64,000 bases of DNA from Candidatus Krumholzibacteriota bacterium. GTDB lineage: Bacteria; Krumholzibacteriota; Krumholzibacteriia; Krumholzibacteriales; Krumholzibacteriaceae. Positions 8,202-16,224 of the stretch are shown here, one piece after another (the first letter of the stretch is position 1; each line of letters opens with the position of its first letter). The notes under the pieces were generated by a model. That model did not search any database, was not told where the DNA came from, and saw only the letters and a program-made list of their open reading frames with translations. The stretch is from the NCBI GenBank assembly GCA_016931295.1, contig JAFGEZ010000001.1, positions 124,001 through 188,000 of the forward strand. The letters are read 5' to 3'. The translations under genes were made by a program, and so were the position numbers.

Positions 8202-9157
8202 CGGGCATCTTCGTGCACGAGCTCTTCGAAAAACACCTCGACGGCTACAACCACCCCGAGCGCCCCGAACGGTACCGGGCCCTTATCGACCGCCTCGAAC
8301 GGTTCCCCGAACCGGGTCGGTTGCGTTTCATCGAGGCGATCCCCGCCGAGATCGCCTGGCTCGAGCGCGTGCACGACCGCGAGTACATCGACGGGATCCT
8401 CTCGCTCGATGTGCGCGACGCCGTCGTCCTCGACTGGGGCGACACCGTGGCCACCCCCGCGACGCCCCCCGCGGCCCTCTTCGCCGCCGGCGCCGTCGTC
8501 CATGCGTCGCGGATGGTCCTCGCGGGAGAGATCGCCTCGGCCTTCTGTCCGGTGCGTCCGCCCGGACACCACGCCGAGCGGGACCGCGCGATGGGCTTCT
8601 GCATCTTCAACAACGTCGCCGTCGCGGCCGAGTGGCTCCTCGCCGAGGGGGGCCTCTCGCGTGTGGCGATCGTCGACTGGGACGTCCACCACGGCAACGG
8701 GACGGAGCGCCAGTTCGCCGAGGACCGCCGCGTCTTCTACGCGAGCCTGCACCAGTACCGGCATTTTCCGGGGACGGGCAGCGCGAGCATGCGCGGGACG
8801 GGGCAGGGGGCGGGGTTCACGCTGAACGTGCCGATGGGCGCCGGGGCGGACGACACGGCCTACCGCGAGGTCTTCGACGGGCGCGTCCTTCCCGCCCTCG
8901 AGATCTTCGATCCCGAGTTCATCCTCATCTCGGCTGGATTCGACGCCCACCGCGACGATCCCCTCGCCTCGGCAAGCGTCTCGAGCGCGATCTTCGGCTG
9001 GCTCACGCGCCGGCTCCGCGAGACGGCGGACCGCCACTGCGGCGGCCGGATCGTTTCGGTGCTCGAGGGGGGCTACGACCTCGACGCCCTCGCCGAATCG
9101 GTGGAGGCGCACCTTCTCGCCCTCGTCAACGGCGTTGACGGGCCGGAAGGAACCTGA
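8198..9157 (+). CDS. histone deacetylase family protein (class II-like / AcuC-like)
   Basis: A 319-residue member of the arginase/deacetylase fold family that hydrolyses acetyl-lysine or acetylpolyamines with a bound zinc. The conserved elements are present: [27 protein letters not shown] (tandem histidines), [23 protein letters not shown] (metal ligands Asp and His), [13 protein letters not shown] and a C-terminal VLEGGYDL. Length is normal. ATG 8198 overlaps the pcm stop by 4 bp and follows GGGGGAGGACCG. The true substrate (acetylated protein, acetoin-pathway enzyme or polyamine) cannot be read from sequence. Confidence 0.93.
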   Translation: MTGIFVHELFEKHLDGYNHPERPERYRALIDRLERFPEPGRLRFIEAIPAEIAWLERVHDREYIDGILSLDVRDAVVLDWGDTVATPATPPAALFAAGAVVHASRMVLAGEIASAFCPVRPPGHHAERDRAMGFCIFNNVAVAAEWLLAEGGLSRVAIVDWDVHHGNGTERQFAEDRRVFYASLHQYRHFPGTGSASMRGTGQGAGFTLNVPMGAGADDTAYREVFDGRVLPALEIFDPEFILISAGFDAHRDDPLASASVSSAIFGWLTRRLRETADRHCGGRIVSVLEGGYDLDALAESVEAHLLALVNGVDGPEGT

Positions 9158-9230
9158 CAGCGATACGCCCGGCGCGGCTGCCACCCCGTCGCGGCGGCGG
9201 CCACTGCCTCGGGACGGTCATGCCGGCAGA

Positions 9231-10790
9231 TCAGAGGACGAGCCGGTTCTCCTCGGAGCGCGTCTCGTTGATCGACGAGACGCGGATGGCGGGAAGATCG
9301 ACGACCGGGCACTTGTTCTCGCAGATCCCGCAGCCGACGCAGAGACGCGGATTCACCACGGGCCGTTTCAGCGTGAAGGTCTCGCCGCGGCGGTTCTCCC
9401 GCTCCTCCTCCTCGAAACGGATCGCCTTGCCCGGGACGGGGCAGTGCTCCTCGCAGACGATGCAGTTCACGCCGAGAGCCCAGGGGATGCACCGGTCGCG
9501 GTCGATCGTGGCGAGGCCGATCCTGATGCGGTGCTTCTCCTTGAGGTCGATCGCGCGGATCGCCCCGGTCGGGCAGACCTGGGAGCAGAGGTTGCAGTTG
9601 TACTCGCAGTAGCCGAGCCGGGGCACGAGAAGGGGCGTCCAGAGCCCCTCGAGGCCGGCCTGGCCGAGGGTGGGCTGCAGGCCGTTCGTGAGACAGACCT
9701 TCATGCATTCGCCGCACTTGACGCAGGTCCGCACGAACGCCTGCTCGGGCAGCGCGCCCGGCGGGCGGATCAGCTCGGGGTTCGGGCGCGTGCGGTGCGC
9801 GCCGACGCTCATCGCCGGCACGGCCACGAGCGCGCCGAGGCCGGAGGCGAGGAGCCAGCGCCGGGTGAGATCGACGTTGCCGTCCCCCGTCGCGCGGGTC
9901 GTCGGGTGGATCGAGACCGCCTGCACCGGGCAGACGTCGGCGCAGTTCCAGCAGGCGAGGCATTCGCGGCTCGCCCAGCGGCCGGCGGGGAAGGGGGTCG
10001 CATCCCCCTGGCAGGAGAGGTTGCATCGACGACAGGAGACGCATTTCCCGCCGTCCACGTCGACGCGCGCGAGGGCCTGCTTCCAGCCGAGGAGGCCGAG
10101 CAGGGCGCCGAGCGGGCAGAGGTAGCGGCACCAGAAGCGCGGCGCGAGCGCGTTCAGCCCGATGACGCCGGCGAAGAGGAGCCCGATCAGGATCGACTGC
10201 CGGAAGACGGGCTGCTCGAAGGCGAGCGCGGTGCCGATCATCGCCGAGTAGACGGCGTCGAGCCCCGGCGAGACCCAGGGGAGATCGGCGGCGTAGGTGA
10301 ACTCGAAGAAGGACCGGACGATCTTGTTCACGGCGGGATTCCAGCCGACGGCGAGCGAGCGGATCGTCATCGAGATCGGATCGACGAACCCCGCGGCGTT
10401 CCAGCCGAAGGCGGCCGCGACGAGCAGGAAGAAGAGCACGTAGTATTTCACCGGGCGCCAGCGGCGGAAGACGGTGTCGTCCTCGCCCGGTTTCATCGAG
10501 CGCATCTTGAACCAGCCGGCGAACGTGTTGAGCGTGCCGAGCGGGCAGACCCAGCCGCAGAAGACCCGGCCGAAGAGGACGGAGACGACGACCGTCACGA
10601 TCGAGAAAAGGAAGAGCGCCCTGGCGGCGTGCGTGGCGAGGAGGACGCTCAGGGCGATGAGCGGGTCGAAATCGAGGAAGAACCGTACGGGCAGGCCCAG
10701 CTCGTTGCTCCCCTTGTACTCCGTCTGGATGAAGAGGAAGAGGAAGAGCGCGAGAAAGAGTATCTGCGACAGGCGCCTGGCGTTCTTCAT
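9231..10790 (-). CDS. membrane poly-ferredoxin, NapH/NosR-like 4Fe-4S protein
   Basis: A 519-residue membrane electron carrier. The N-terminal ~240 residues hold about five transmembrane helices with two CX3CP motifs (FCGWVCPLGTL and WCRYLCPLGALLG), the signature of NapH/NosR-type quinol-interacting subunits. The soluble part carries several ferredoxin-type clusters: CVSCRRCNLSC, CLACWNCADVCP, CVKCGECMKVC, CEYNCNLCSQVCP, NCIVCEEHCP and CVGCGICENKCP. A hydrophobic segment near LLASGLGALVAVPAM separates the second and third clusters. It starts 12 bp after the DUF362 gene stop with an AGGAG site, so the two form an operon. It probably passes electrons from the quinone pool to a periplasmic or cytoplasmic partner; the acceptor is unknown. 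Confidence 0.88.
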   Translation of the reverse strand: MKNARRLSQILFLALFLFLFIQTEYKGSNELGLPVRFFLDFDPLIALSVLLATHAARALFLFSIVTVVVSVLFGRVFCGWVCPLGTLNTFAGWFKMRSMKPGEDDTVFRRWRPVKYYVLFFLLVAAAFGWNAAGFVDPISMTIRSLAVGWNPAVNKIVRSFFEFTYAADLPWVSPGLDAVYSAMIGTALAFEQPVFRQSILIGLLFAGVIGLNALAPRFWCRYLCPLGALLGLLGWKQALARVDVDGGKCVSCRRCNLSCQGDATPFPAGRWASRECLACWNCADVCPVQAVSIHPTTRATGDGNVDLTRRWLLASGLGALVAVPAMSVGAHRTRPNPELIRPPGALPEQAFVRTCVKCGECMKVCLTNGLQPTLGQAGLEGLWTPLLVPRLGYCEYNCNLCSQVCPTGAIRAIDLKEKHRIRIGLATIDRDRCIPWALGVNCIVCEEHCPVPGKAIRFEEEERENRRGETFTLKRPVVNPRLCVGCGICENKCPVVDLPAIRVSSINETRSEENRLVL

Positions 10791-10802
10791 CGTCGGTGTC
10801 TC

Positions 10803-11729
10803 CTAGCCGGCGAGCGTCTCCTCGTGGAATTCGCCGCCGCGGAAATCGCTCGTGCCGAGCCCCCGTTCCTCGGCCTCCCGGATGAAGGCGAACTCCTCCG
10901 GGGCGCGGCCGTCGTGGGCCTCGGCGAGGATCGTCGTGCCCCAGGCGTCGATCTTGACCGGATCGATGCACGCCGCCACGGTGTCGAGCGTGCGCGCGTC
11001 CTTCAGCGTGCCCCCCTGCGGGCCGTGCGCGGTGAGGATGCGCACCGCGTCGAGGATCGTGAGCGTCGGCCGGAAGAAGGCGCAGAGATCGACGATGCTC
11101 GTGTCGAGCTTCTGGTGCATGCGGTTCCGGGCCCCGCCGACGAGCCCCATGAGGTTCTTCATCGAGAGGGTCACGCCGGAGAGGCCGTGGTGCTTGGCGA
11201 CGGGCACGTTGATGATCCGGTCGGCGTCGAGCGCGTCGCGGTAGACCTCCCACTCGCGGACGGCCTTGCCGCCGATCTGCGTCTTCACGAACTTGCGCGC
11301 CTCCATGAAGGGCGTCTTGGCGCCGGCGGCCTCGGCCGCCTCCTTGATGCCGCTGTGCGCGTAGCAGCGCCGGGCGTCGTTGCAGGTGTTGTCGGCCACG
11401 ACGACCCGCTTCGCTCCCGCCTCGAGTGCGAGCCGGACGACCGTCTCGACGACGAGGGGGTTGGTCGTCGCCCCCTGGGCGGGGGGGCGGTCCCACGAGA
11501 TGTTCGGCTTGACGAAGACGACGTCGCCCGACGACACGAAGGAATCCATCCCGCCGACGAGCTCGACGGCCCGCCTGACGAGCGCGGCCGGGTCGGGTCC
11601 GGTGACGACGGCGAAGGGCGCGGCTGCCGCCTCGGGGAAGAGGGGCGAGGCGAAGCCGTCGAGGGGAAGGAAGGCGCCCGCGGCGGCGCCGCCGGCAACG
11701 GTCCGCAGGAAGTCGCGTCTGTTCATCAT
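10803..11729 (-). CDS. Tat-exported DUF362 domain protein
   Basis: A 308-residue protein with a twin-arginine signal (MMNRRDFLRTVAGGAAAGAF), so it is probably folded with a cofactor before export. The body is a DUF362 domain: VFVKPNISWDRPPAQGATTNP, VVVADNTCNDARRC, a central KHHGLSGVTLSMKNLMGLVG and a C-terminal ILDAVRILTAHGPQGG. DUF362 proteins are commonly paired with or fused to ferredoxin domains (family knowledge), and here the next gene is a poly-ferredoxin, which supports a shared redox role. ATG 11729 has AAAGGACAG upstream; upstream in-frame codons would bury the Tat signal. Reaction not known. Confidence 0.87.
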   Translation of the reverse strand: MMNRRDFLRTVAGGAAAGAFLPLDGFASPLFPEAAAAPFAVVTGPDPAALVRRAVELVGGMDSFVSSGDVVFVKPNISWDRPPAQGATTNPLVVETVVRLALEAGAKRVVVADNTCNDARRCYAHSGIKEAAEAAGAKTPFMEARKFVKTQIGGKAVREWEVYRDALDADRIINVPVAKHHGLSGVTLSMKNLMGLVGGARNRMHQKLDTSIVDLCAFFRPTLTILDAVRILTAHGPQGGTLKDARTLDTVAACIDPVKIDAWGTTILAEAHDGRAPEEFAFIREAEERGLGTSDFRGGEFHEETLAG

Positions 11730-11812
11730 GGTGTCTGTCCTTTCGTTCGGCACACCGGATGGTACCGTCTCGGCGGAGCGGGCCGCAAGCGGATTCAACG
11801 CGGCATGATTCC

Positions 11813-11841
11813 AATATAGGGGCGTTTCGCTCGCCGGTAAA
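11813..11841 (-). promoter_or_regulatory. candidate sigma70-type promoter of the DUF362/poly-ferredoxin operon
   Basis: On the minus strand TTTACC (11836-11841), a 17-bp spacer and TATATT (11813-11818) precede the DUF362 start by about 85 bp. A second weaker possibility, TTGCGG-N18-TACCAT, lies closer to the gene. Confidence 0.4.
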
Positions 11842-11886
11842 GTCTCATCCCGGCCCCGGTGGCCCCGGCCGGGCCTCGCGTTTGCC

Positions 11887-11915
11887 TTGCGCGCCGCCCG
11901 CCGGGATGGTATGTT
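11887..11915 (+). promoter_or_regulatory. candidate sigma70-type promoter of the SpoIIE-type phosphatase gene
   Basis: TTGCGC (11887-11892), a 17-bp spacer and TATGTT (11910-11915) lie 49 bp ahead of the start at 11965, divergent from the DUF362 promoter. Confidence 0.45.
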
Positions 11916-11964
11916 GGCGCCTGACGATACCGCGGCCCCCGCGCAAAGAAAGGGACGAAGAGAC

Positions 11965-13143
11965 ATGGTGGAACCGCGCCTCGAACCGAAGGCATTTTAC
12001 CGGAAGATGGACGCACTGCTCGGCGAGATCGAGCGGGAGCGCGGCGCCCGCAACGTGCTCGGGCGCGTCCTCGACGAGTTGATCGGCGCGATCGGCCCCG
12101 AGCTCCGTCTCGGCTCGGGCGCCCTCTACCGGCTCGAGCGAGGGTTCTACCTGCTCGCCCACGGGCCGGTGGGCAACGGCGGCAACTGGCCCGAGCGCAT
12201 CCCCCGCAGCGATCCGGCCGTCAAGCTGATGCTCCGGCATCACAACTACATCTTCGTCGACTCGATCGAGCCCCCGTGGGGCAACGACAGCGTCGCCGTG
12301 CTCGTCGGCGAGGATCGCTACCTCATGGCCTTCCGCCTGCTCGACGGCTGGGTGCGCGAAACGCTCGAGTTCTCGCTCAACACGATCCGCTCCACGCTCA
12401 ACTTCAGCCGGTCGACGAGCCGGATGGGCGCCGATCTCGACGAGGCCACGCACATCCAGCGCAGCCTCCTGCCGCGCGAGGACCCGGAGTTCGAGGGGTT
12501 CGACATCGCGGGGCGGTTCGTGATGGCCGACCGCGTGGGCGGGGACCTCTACGACTTCATCGACGTCGCCCCCGACGTGATCGGCTTCGCGATCGGCGAT
12601 GCGAGCGGGCACGGGCTGCCGGCGGCCCTGCTCGCGCGCGACGTCGTCACGGGGCTGCGGATGGGGACGGAGAACGAGATGCGGATCGCCGCCGTCATCG
12701 AGAAGCTGAACCGCGTCATCCACCAGAGCCGGCTCTCCACGCGCTTCGTCTCGCTCGTCTACGGCGAGCTCGACCGCAACGGGACGGTCGTCTACGTGAA
12801 CGCCGGCCACCCGCCCCCGATCATCTTCACCCCCGAGGGGGAGAAGGAGCTGACCGCCGGCGGGACGATCCTCGGGCCCCTGCCCGAGGCCCGCTTCAAG
12901 CGGGGGTTCGCCTTCCTCGATCCGGGGGACGTGATGCTCCTCTTCACCGACGGGATCTACGAGCGGATACACGGCACGGGGGAGATGTACACGAAGGCGG
13001 AGCTCGTCGAGTTCATCCGCGGCCTCCTCGACCGCCCGGCTCTCACGATCATCGAGGAGCTCTTCAAGCACCTCTGGCATCTCGGCGCCGAGGAGCGGTG
13101 GCTGGACGACGCCACCGCCGTCATCATCAAGCGCCTCACCTGA
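11965..13143 (+). CDS. PP2C/SpoIIE-type serine phosphatase with N-terminal GAF-like region (RsbU-like)
   Basis: A 392-residue phosphatase of the type that dephosphorylates anti-anti-sigma factors in partner-switching pathways. Residues ~1-150 form a GAF-like sensory region (FYRKMDALLGEIERERG, later VGEDRYLMAFRLLDG). A linker begins ATHIQRSLLPREDPE, the usual entry to a SpoIIE domain. The catalytic domain shows the metal-binding motifs GGDLYDF, GDASGHGLPAALLA, LLFTDGIYE and LDDATAVIIK. ATG 11965 follows AAAGGGACGAAGAG. No anti-sigma or STAS partner is adjacent, so its substrate is elsewhere in the genome. Confidence 0.9.
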   Translation: MVEPRLEPKAFYRKMDALLGEIERERGARNVLGRVLDELIGAIGPELRLGSGALYRLERGFYLLAHGPVGNGGNWPERIPRSDPAVKLMLRHHNYIFVDSIEPPWGNDSVAVLVGEDRYLMAFRLLDGWVRETLEFSLNTIRSTLNFSRSTSRMGADLDEATHIQRSLLPREDPEFEGFDIAGRFVMADRVGGDLYDFIDVAPDVIGFAIGDASGHGLPAALLARDVVTGLRMGTENEMRIAAVIEKLNRVIHQSRLSTRFVSLVYGELDRNGTVVYVNAGHPPPIIFTPEGEKELTAGGTILGPLPEARFKRGFAFLDPGDVMLLFTDGIYERIHGTGEMYTKAELVEFIRGLLDRPALTIIEELFKHLWHLGAEERWLDDATAVIIKRLT

Positions 13144-13209
13144 GCGGGCGACGGGTGGCGGCGACGCGGCGACCCGAGGCCGCCGTTTCTGCTGCGGGGC
13201 CGCCGCCGG

Positions 13210-15258
13210 CTACGATGTCGCCGTCTTGGTCACCCGGTACACCGTCGATTCGCCGTCCTCGTAGACGCGCTCGAAGATGCCCTCCTGCCGTTCCATCTTG
13301 TCCAGGATCGGCGACTCGTCCTCGAAATCCTCTTTCCGCACGAGGATGTAGAGCGGTTGTTCGACCGCCAGCAGGCGCTCGCGCGTCGCGGCCCCGAGAT
13401 CGTCCGGCGAGTAGATATCCGCCAGCACGAGATCCCTCATCTCGCGCTCCCGCGGATCCTGGCGCCAGGCGAGCGGGAAATCCGAGACGTACTGGTAGGT
13501 CCGTCTCTGCCCGAATACGAGCATGTAGGTCCGGTTCCCGTTGTCGACGATGAAGGCGTCGACGGGGGTCTGCTCCCGCACCCACCGGTAGACGGCCTTG
13601 TTTTTCTCCGCCATCAGATGGTTCTCGTGCTCGAAGTCGGCATTGGCCGGATCGGTCGCCCAGCCGTAGATCAGCACGGCGGGCGTCGGCAGGTAGACGA
13701 TCGCCATCAGGAAGACGAGCAGCAGCTTTTTCGGAAGACTCGTCCAGAACCGCTTCATCACCGCGGGGATCGTCCAGCTGCCCATGATCGCCACGAGCAC
13801 GAACGCGTAGAAGTAGAACTTCCGCATCATGTGATAGGTGCCCGGGCCGAAGAGCGTGTAGAGGAGCAGGAAGGCGGTCATCGCGAGGAAGAAGAGGTTC
13901 TTCGGCGAGCGTTTCCTCGCGAGGGACGCGACGGAGGGGATCGCCAGCGGGATGAAGACGAGGCAGCTCATGCCGATGGCGGCCGCCCGGCGGACGGGGC
14001 TGCCCATCATCGCGAGGATGCCGCCGCCCTGCTGCATGCTCTGCACCTCGGACCGCTGCCCGATGATGGGGTAGAGGTAGGGCAGGGAGACGATCGTCGC
14101 GAGGAAGAAGACGGCGTAGAGCGCCAGAACCGGCCTGAACGATCCGAAATCGGGCGATCGTCGCTTCATGAGCCAGACCACGAACACGGCGGGGGCCGAG
14201 ATCACCATGAAGGCGATGCCGGAGATCGCATGGAAGAGCAGCGCGCCGGTCAGTGAGACGAAAGACAGCGCCAGCCACGACCCGCGCCGGTCCTCGACAT
14301 ATCGCAGCACGAAGTACACGAGGAGCATGAAGAGCACGCTCGCGATCACCATGGGGTTGGAGTGCATGTATTTCGCCACGATCCAGGCGACGCCGCCCGC
14401 GTTGTTGATGAAGCTCGTCGTGCCGATGACCCCCTTCTGTATCTGCGCCAGGCTGCCGGAGATCTCGCCCCAGCCCCTGTTGTCGCCGATGAGGCACCGC
14501 GGGAGCCACAGCAGGTAGCCGAAGGAGCTGCCGCCGAGGATGGTGAAGATCACGGCGGCCATGTTCCGGCCGAGCGTGTCGACGAAGAGGCGGGAGACGA
14601 GGTAGATGGCGAGCCCCATGAGCACGAGGAACTGCGCCGATACGAGCGACATCATCGTGAACGGATCGGCCGTGGTCGCCTTGTGCATGATGGTGACGTA
14701 GGCCTGGTAGAGCCAGTAGTACTGCGGCAGCTGCCCCTCGAAGGCCGGCTCCATCGGCGGGAGGCCCCGCGCGAGGATCTCGTAGACCATCTCCCCCTGG
14801 TGCCACGCGTCCGATCTCATGCGGTAGTAGATGCTCGAGATGTGGGGGATCGACGCGACGATCGCGAGGAGCACGAGGACGGAGACGAGGATGGTGAACG
14901 CGCGCCTGTCGCCCCCGGGTTCGACCTCCCCCATCCTCATCGCGAACAGCCAGACGGCGAAAAGGCTCGCCGCCAGAACGAGCGCGATGGAGAGGGTCCA
15001 GCCCGCGCCGGCGATCAGCAGCAGGGACACCGGCACGGCCACCACGATCGGGGAGATCGCCATGGAGACGGCGAGGGTCTCCACCGCCTCGAAACCGCGC
15101 CGCCTGATCGGCAGGTAGACCGCGAGCCCGGGGACGAGGGCGAGCAGGGCGAAGCCCGTGACGATCCTGAGTATCCCGAGCGCGGGAATTGCGCAGGAGA
15201 CCGCATAGACGAGCGTCGCGATCGCTGGAAGCACGATCATCGCTTTCCTGGCTGACAT
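13210..15258 (-). CDS. large polytopic membrane protein, GT-C glycosyltransferase-like
   Basis: A 682-residue protein with about 12 or more hydrophobic segments and a soluble C-terminal tail of about 130 residues. The overall plan, with a large extracytoplasmic loop after a conserved acidic/aromatic region (RMRSDAWHQGEMVYEILARG), resembles GT-C polyprenyl-sugar glycosyltransferases or DUF2298-like proteins, but no diagnostic catalytic motif was recognised. It is the last gene of a minus-strand operon with a GT2 enzyme, an alpha/alpha-barrel-like protein and a flippase-like protein, so transfer of a lipid-linked sugar on the periplasmic side is a reasonable inference. ATG 15258 has AAAGGACCAGG upstream. 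Confidence 0.65.
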   Translation of the reverse strand: MSARKAMIVLPAIATLVYAVSCAIPALGILRIVTGFALLALVPGLAVYLPIRRRGFEAVETLAVSMAISPIVVAVPVSLLLIAGAGWTLSIALVLAASLFAVWLFAMRMGEVEPGGDRRAFTILVSVLVLLAIVASIPHISSIYYRMRSDAWHQGEMVYEILARGLPPMEPAFEGQLPQYYWLYQAYVTIMHKATTADPFTMMSLVSAQFLVLMGLAIYLVSRLFVDTLGRNMAAVIFTILGGSSFGYLLWLPRCLIGDNRGWGEISGSLAQIQKGVIGTTSFINNAGGVAWIVAKYMHSNPMVIASVLFMLLVYFVLRYVEDRRGSWLALSFVSLTGALLFHAISGIAFMVISAPAVFVVWLMKRRSPDFGSFRPVLALYAVFFLATIVSLPYLYPIIGQRSEVQSMQQGGGILAMMGSPVRRAAAIGMSCLVFIPLAIPSVASLARKRSPKNLFFLAMTAFLLLYTLFGPGTYHMMRKFYFYAFVLVAIMGSWTIPAVMKRFWTSLPKKLLLVFLMAIVYLPTPAVLIYGWATDPANADFEHENHLMAEKNKAVYRWVREQTPVDAFIVDNGNRTYMLVFGQRRTYQYVSDFPLAWRQDPREREMRDLVLADIYSPDDLGAATRERLLAVEQPLYILVRKEDFEDESPILDKMERQEGIFERVYEDGESTVYRVTKTATS

Positions 15259-15297
15259 GTCACCTGGTCCTTTGTTGGATGCGAGACGTCACGCCGC

Positions 15298-16224
15298 CTA
15301 GCGCGCCTCGTGCGGACGCCCGGCGGACTTGCGTTTGAAAAACGTCCAGATCAGCAATCCGATGATCCCGGGAATGACGATATCGATGAAGAAGAGCATG
15401 AAGCTCACCGACGCCGCCACGCCCGGCGAGATGGAGAACCTGCCGAGGATGAGTATCGCCGCGTTCTCCCGCAGGCCGATGCCGCCGATCGTGATCGGGA
15501 GCACGTTGATCAACGCGATCATCGGGTAGGCCTTCAGCACGCTCATGAAGCTGATCTCCTCGAAGCACAGGATGAAGAAATAGGCCTGCAGGCAGAACAC
15601 GAAGTAGCTCGCCAGCGTGGAGACGAGCACGACCGCGTTCGCCGACGCCGTGCAGGCGGTCGATGCGTCGAGCAGGGATCCCAGCTTCTTCTTGAAGGGC
15701 AGGAATCGGATGAGCCGCGCGAAGAGCCCCGCCAGCCGGCGGGCGAAGAGGAGCATCGTGATGAGGCAGATCACCCCGGCGATGAGCAGGATGCTGACCG
15801 TGTAGTGGAGGAAGACGAAGCTGCCCAGGATCGAGAAGAGCAGGACCACCCAGATGTCGTAGAGCCGGTCCACCACGACCAGCCCCGTGGCCTTGATCCG
15901 GTCGTCGAGATCGAGGTACATGACCCGCGCGATCTCGCCCGTCCGGGCGGGCGTGACCACGCCGAGCACGAGCCCGGAGAGGTAGGAGAGGGTGGCGTCG
16001 CCGAACGTCACGCTGCCGTCGATCTGCCTGACGAGGTAGTACCACTTGTAGATCTTGGGCAGCAGGAAGAGGAGGGTGAGCGCGAGGACGACGACGAGCC
16101 GGCCGGTCTTCGCGTGCCGCAGGGACTCGTAGAACTGGCGGAAGTCGACCCGCGTGTACACGAGATAGACGAGGGCCGCGGAGATGACCAGCTTCAGCAG
16201 GAACTTCAGTACGGGCTTGTTCAC
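15298..16224 (-). CDS. lysylphosphatidylglycerol synthase TM-region / UPF0104 family membrane protein (flippase-like)
   Basis: A 308-residue inner-membrane protein with about eight helices, matching the UPF0104/AglD-like family that shares the transmembrane half of MprF. Conserved features include a central GVVTPARTGEIARVMYL and a late PITIGGIGLRENAAI. Members are proposed to move lipids or lipid-linked sugars across the membrane. The GTG start at 16224 overlaps the stop of the preceding gene by 4 bp (GTGA) and follows GAGGAAGCGGG. Sitting between a GT2 enzyme and a GT-C-like protein, it is a natural candidate flippase for their product (inference). Confidence 0.85.
   Translation of the reverse strand: MNKPVLKFLLKLVISAALVYLVYTRVDFRQFYESLRHAKTGRLVVVLALTLLFLLPKIYKWYYLVRQIDGSVTFGDATLSYLSGLVLGVVTPARTGEIARVMYLDLDDRIKATGLVVVDRLYDIWVVLLFSILGSFVFLHYTVSILLIAGVICLITMLLFARRLAGLFARLIRFLPFKKKLGSLLDASTACTASANAVVLVSTLASYFVFCLQAYFFILCFEEISFMSVLKAYPMIALINVLPITIGGIGLRENAAILILGRFSISPGVAASVSFMLFFIDIVIPGIIGLLIWTFFKRKSAGRPHEAR

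Noticed and set aside
13144-13209. Bidirectional terminator between the convergent SpoIIE phosphatase and GT-C genes
   Set aside because: GC-rich with small stems only and no T-tract on either strand.
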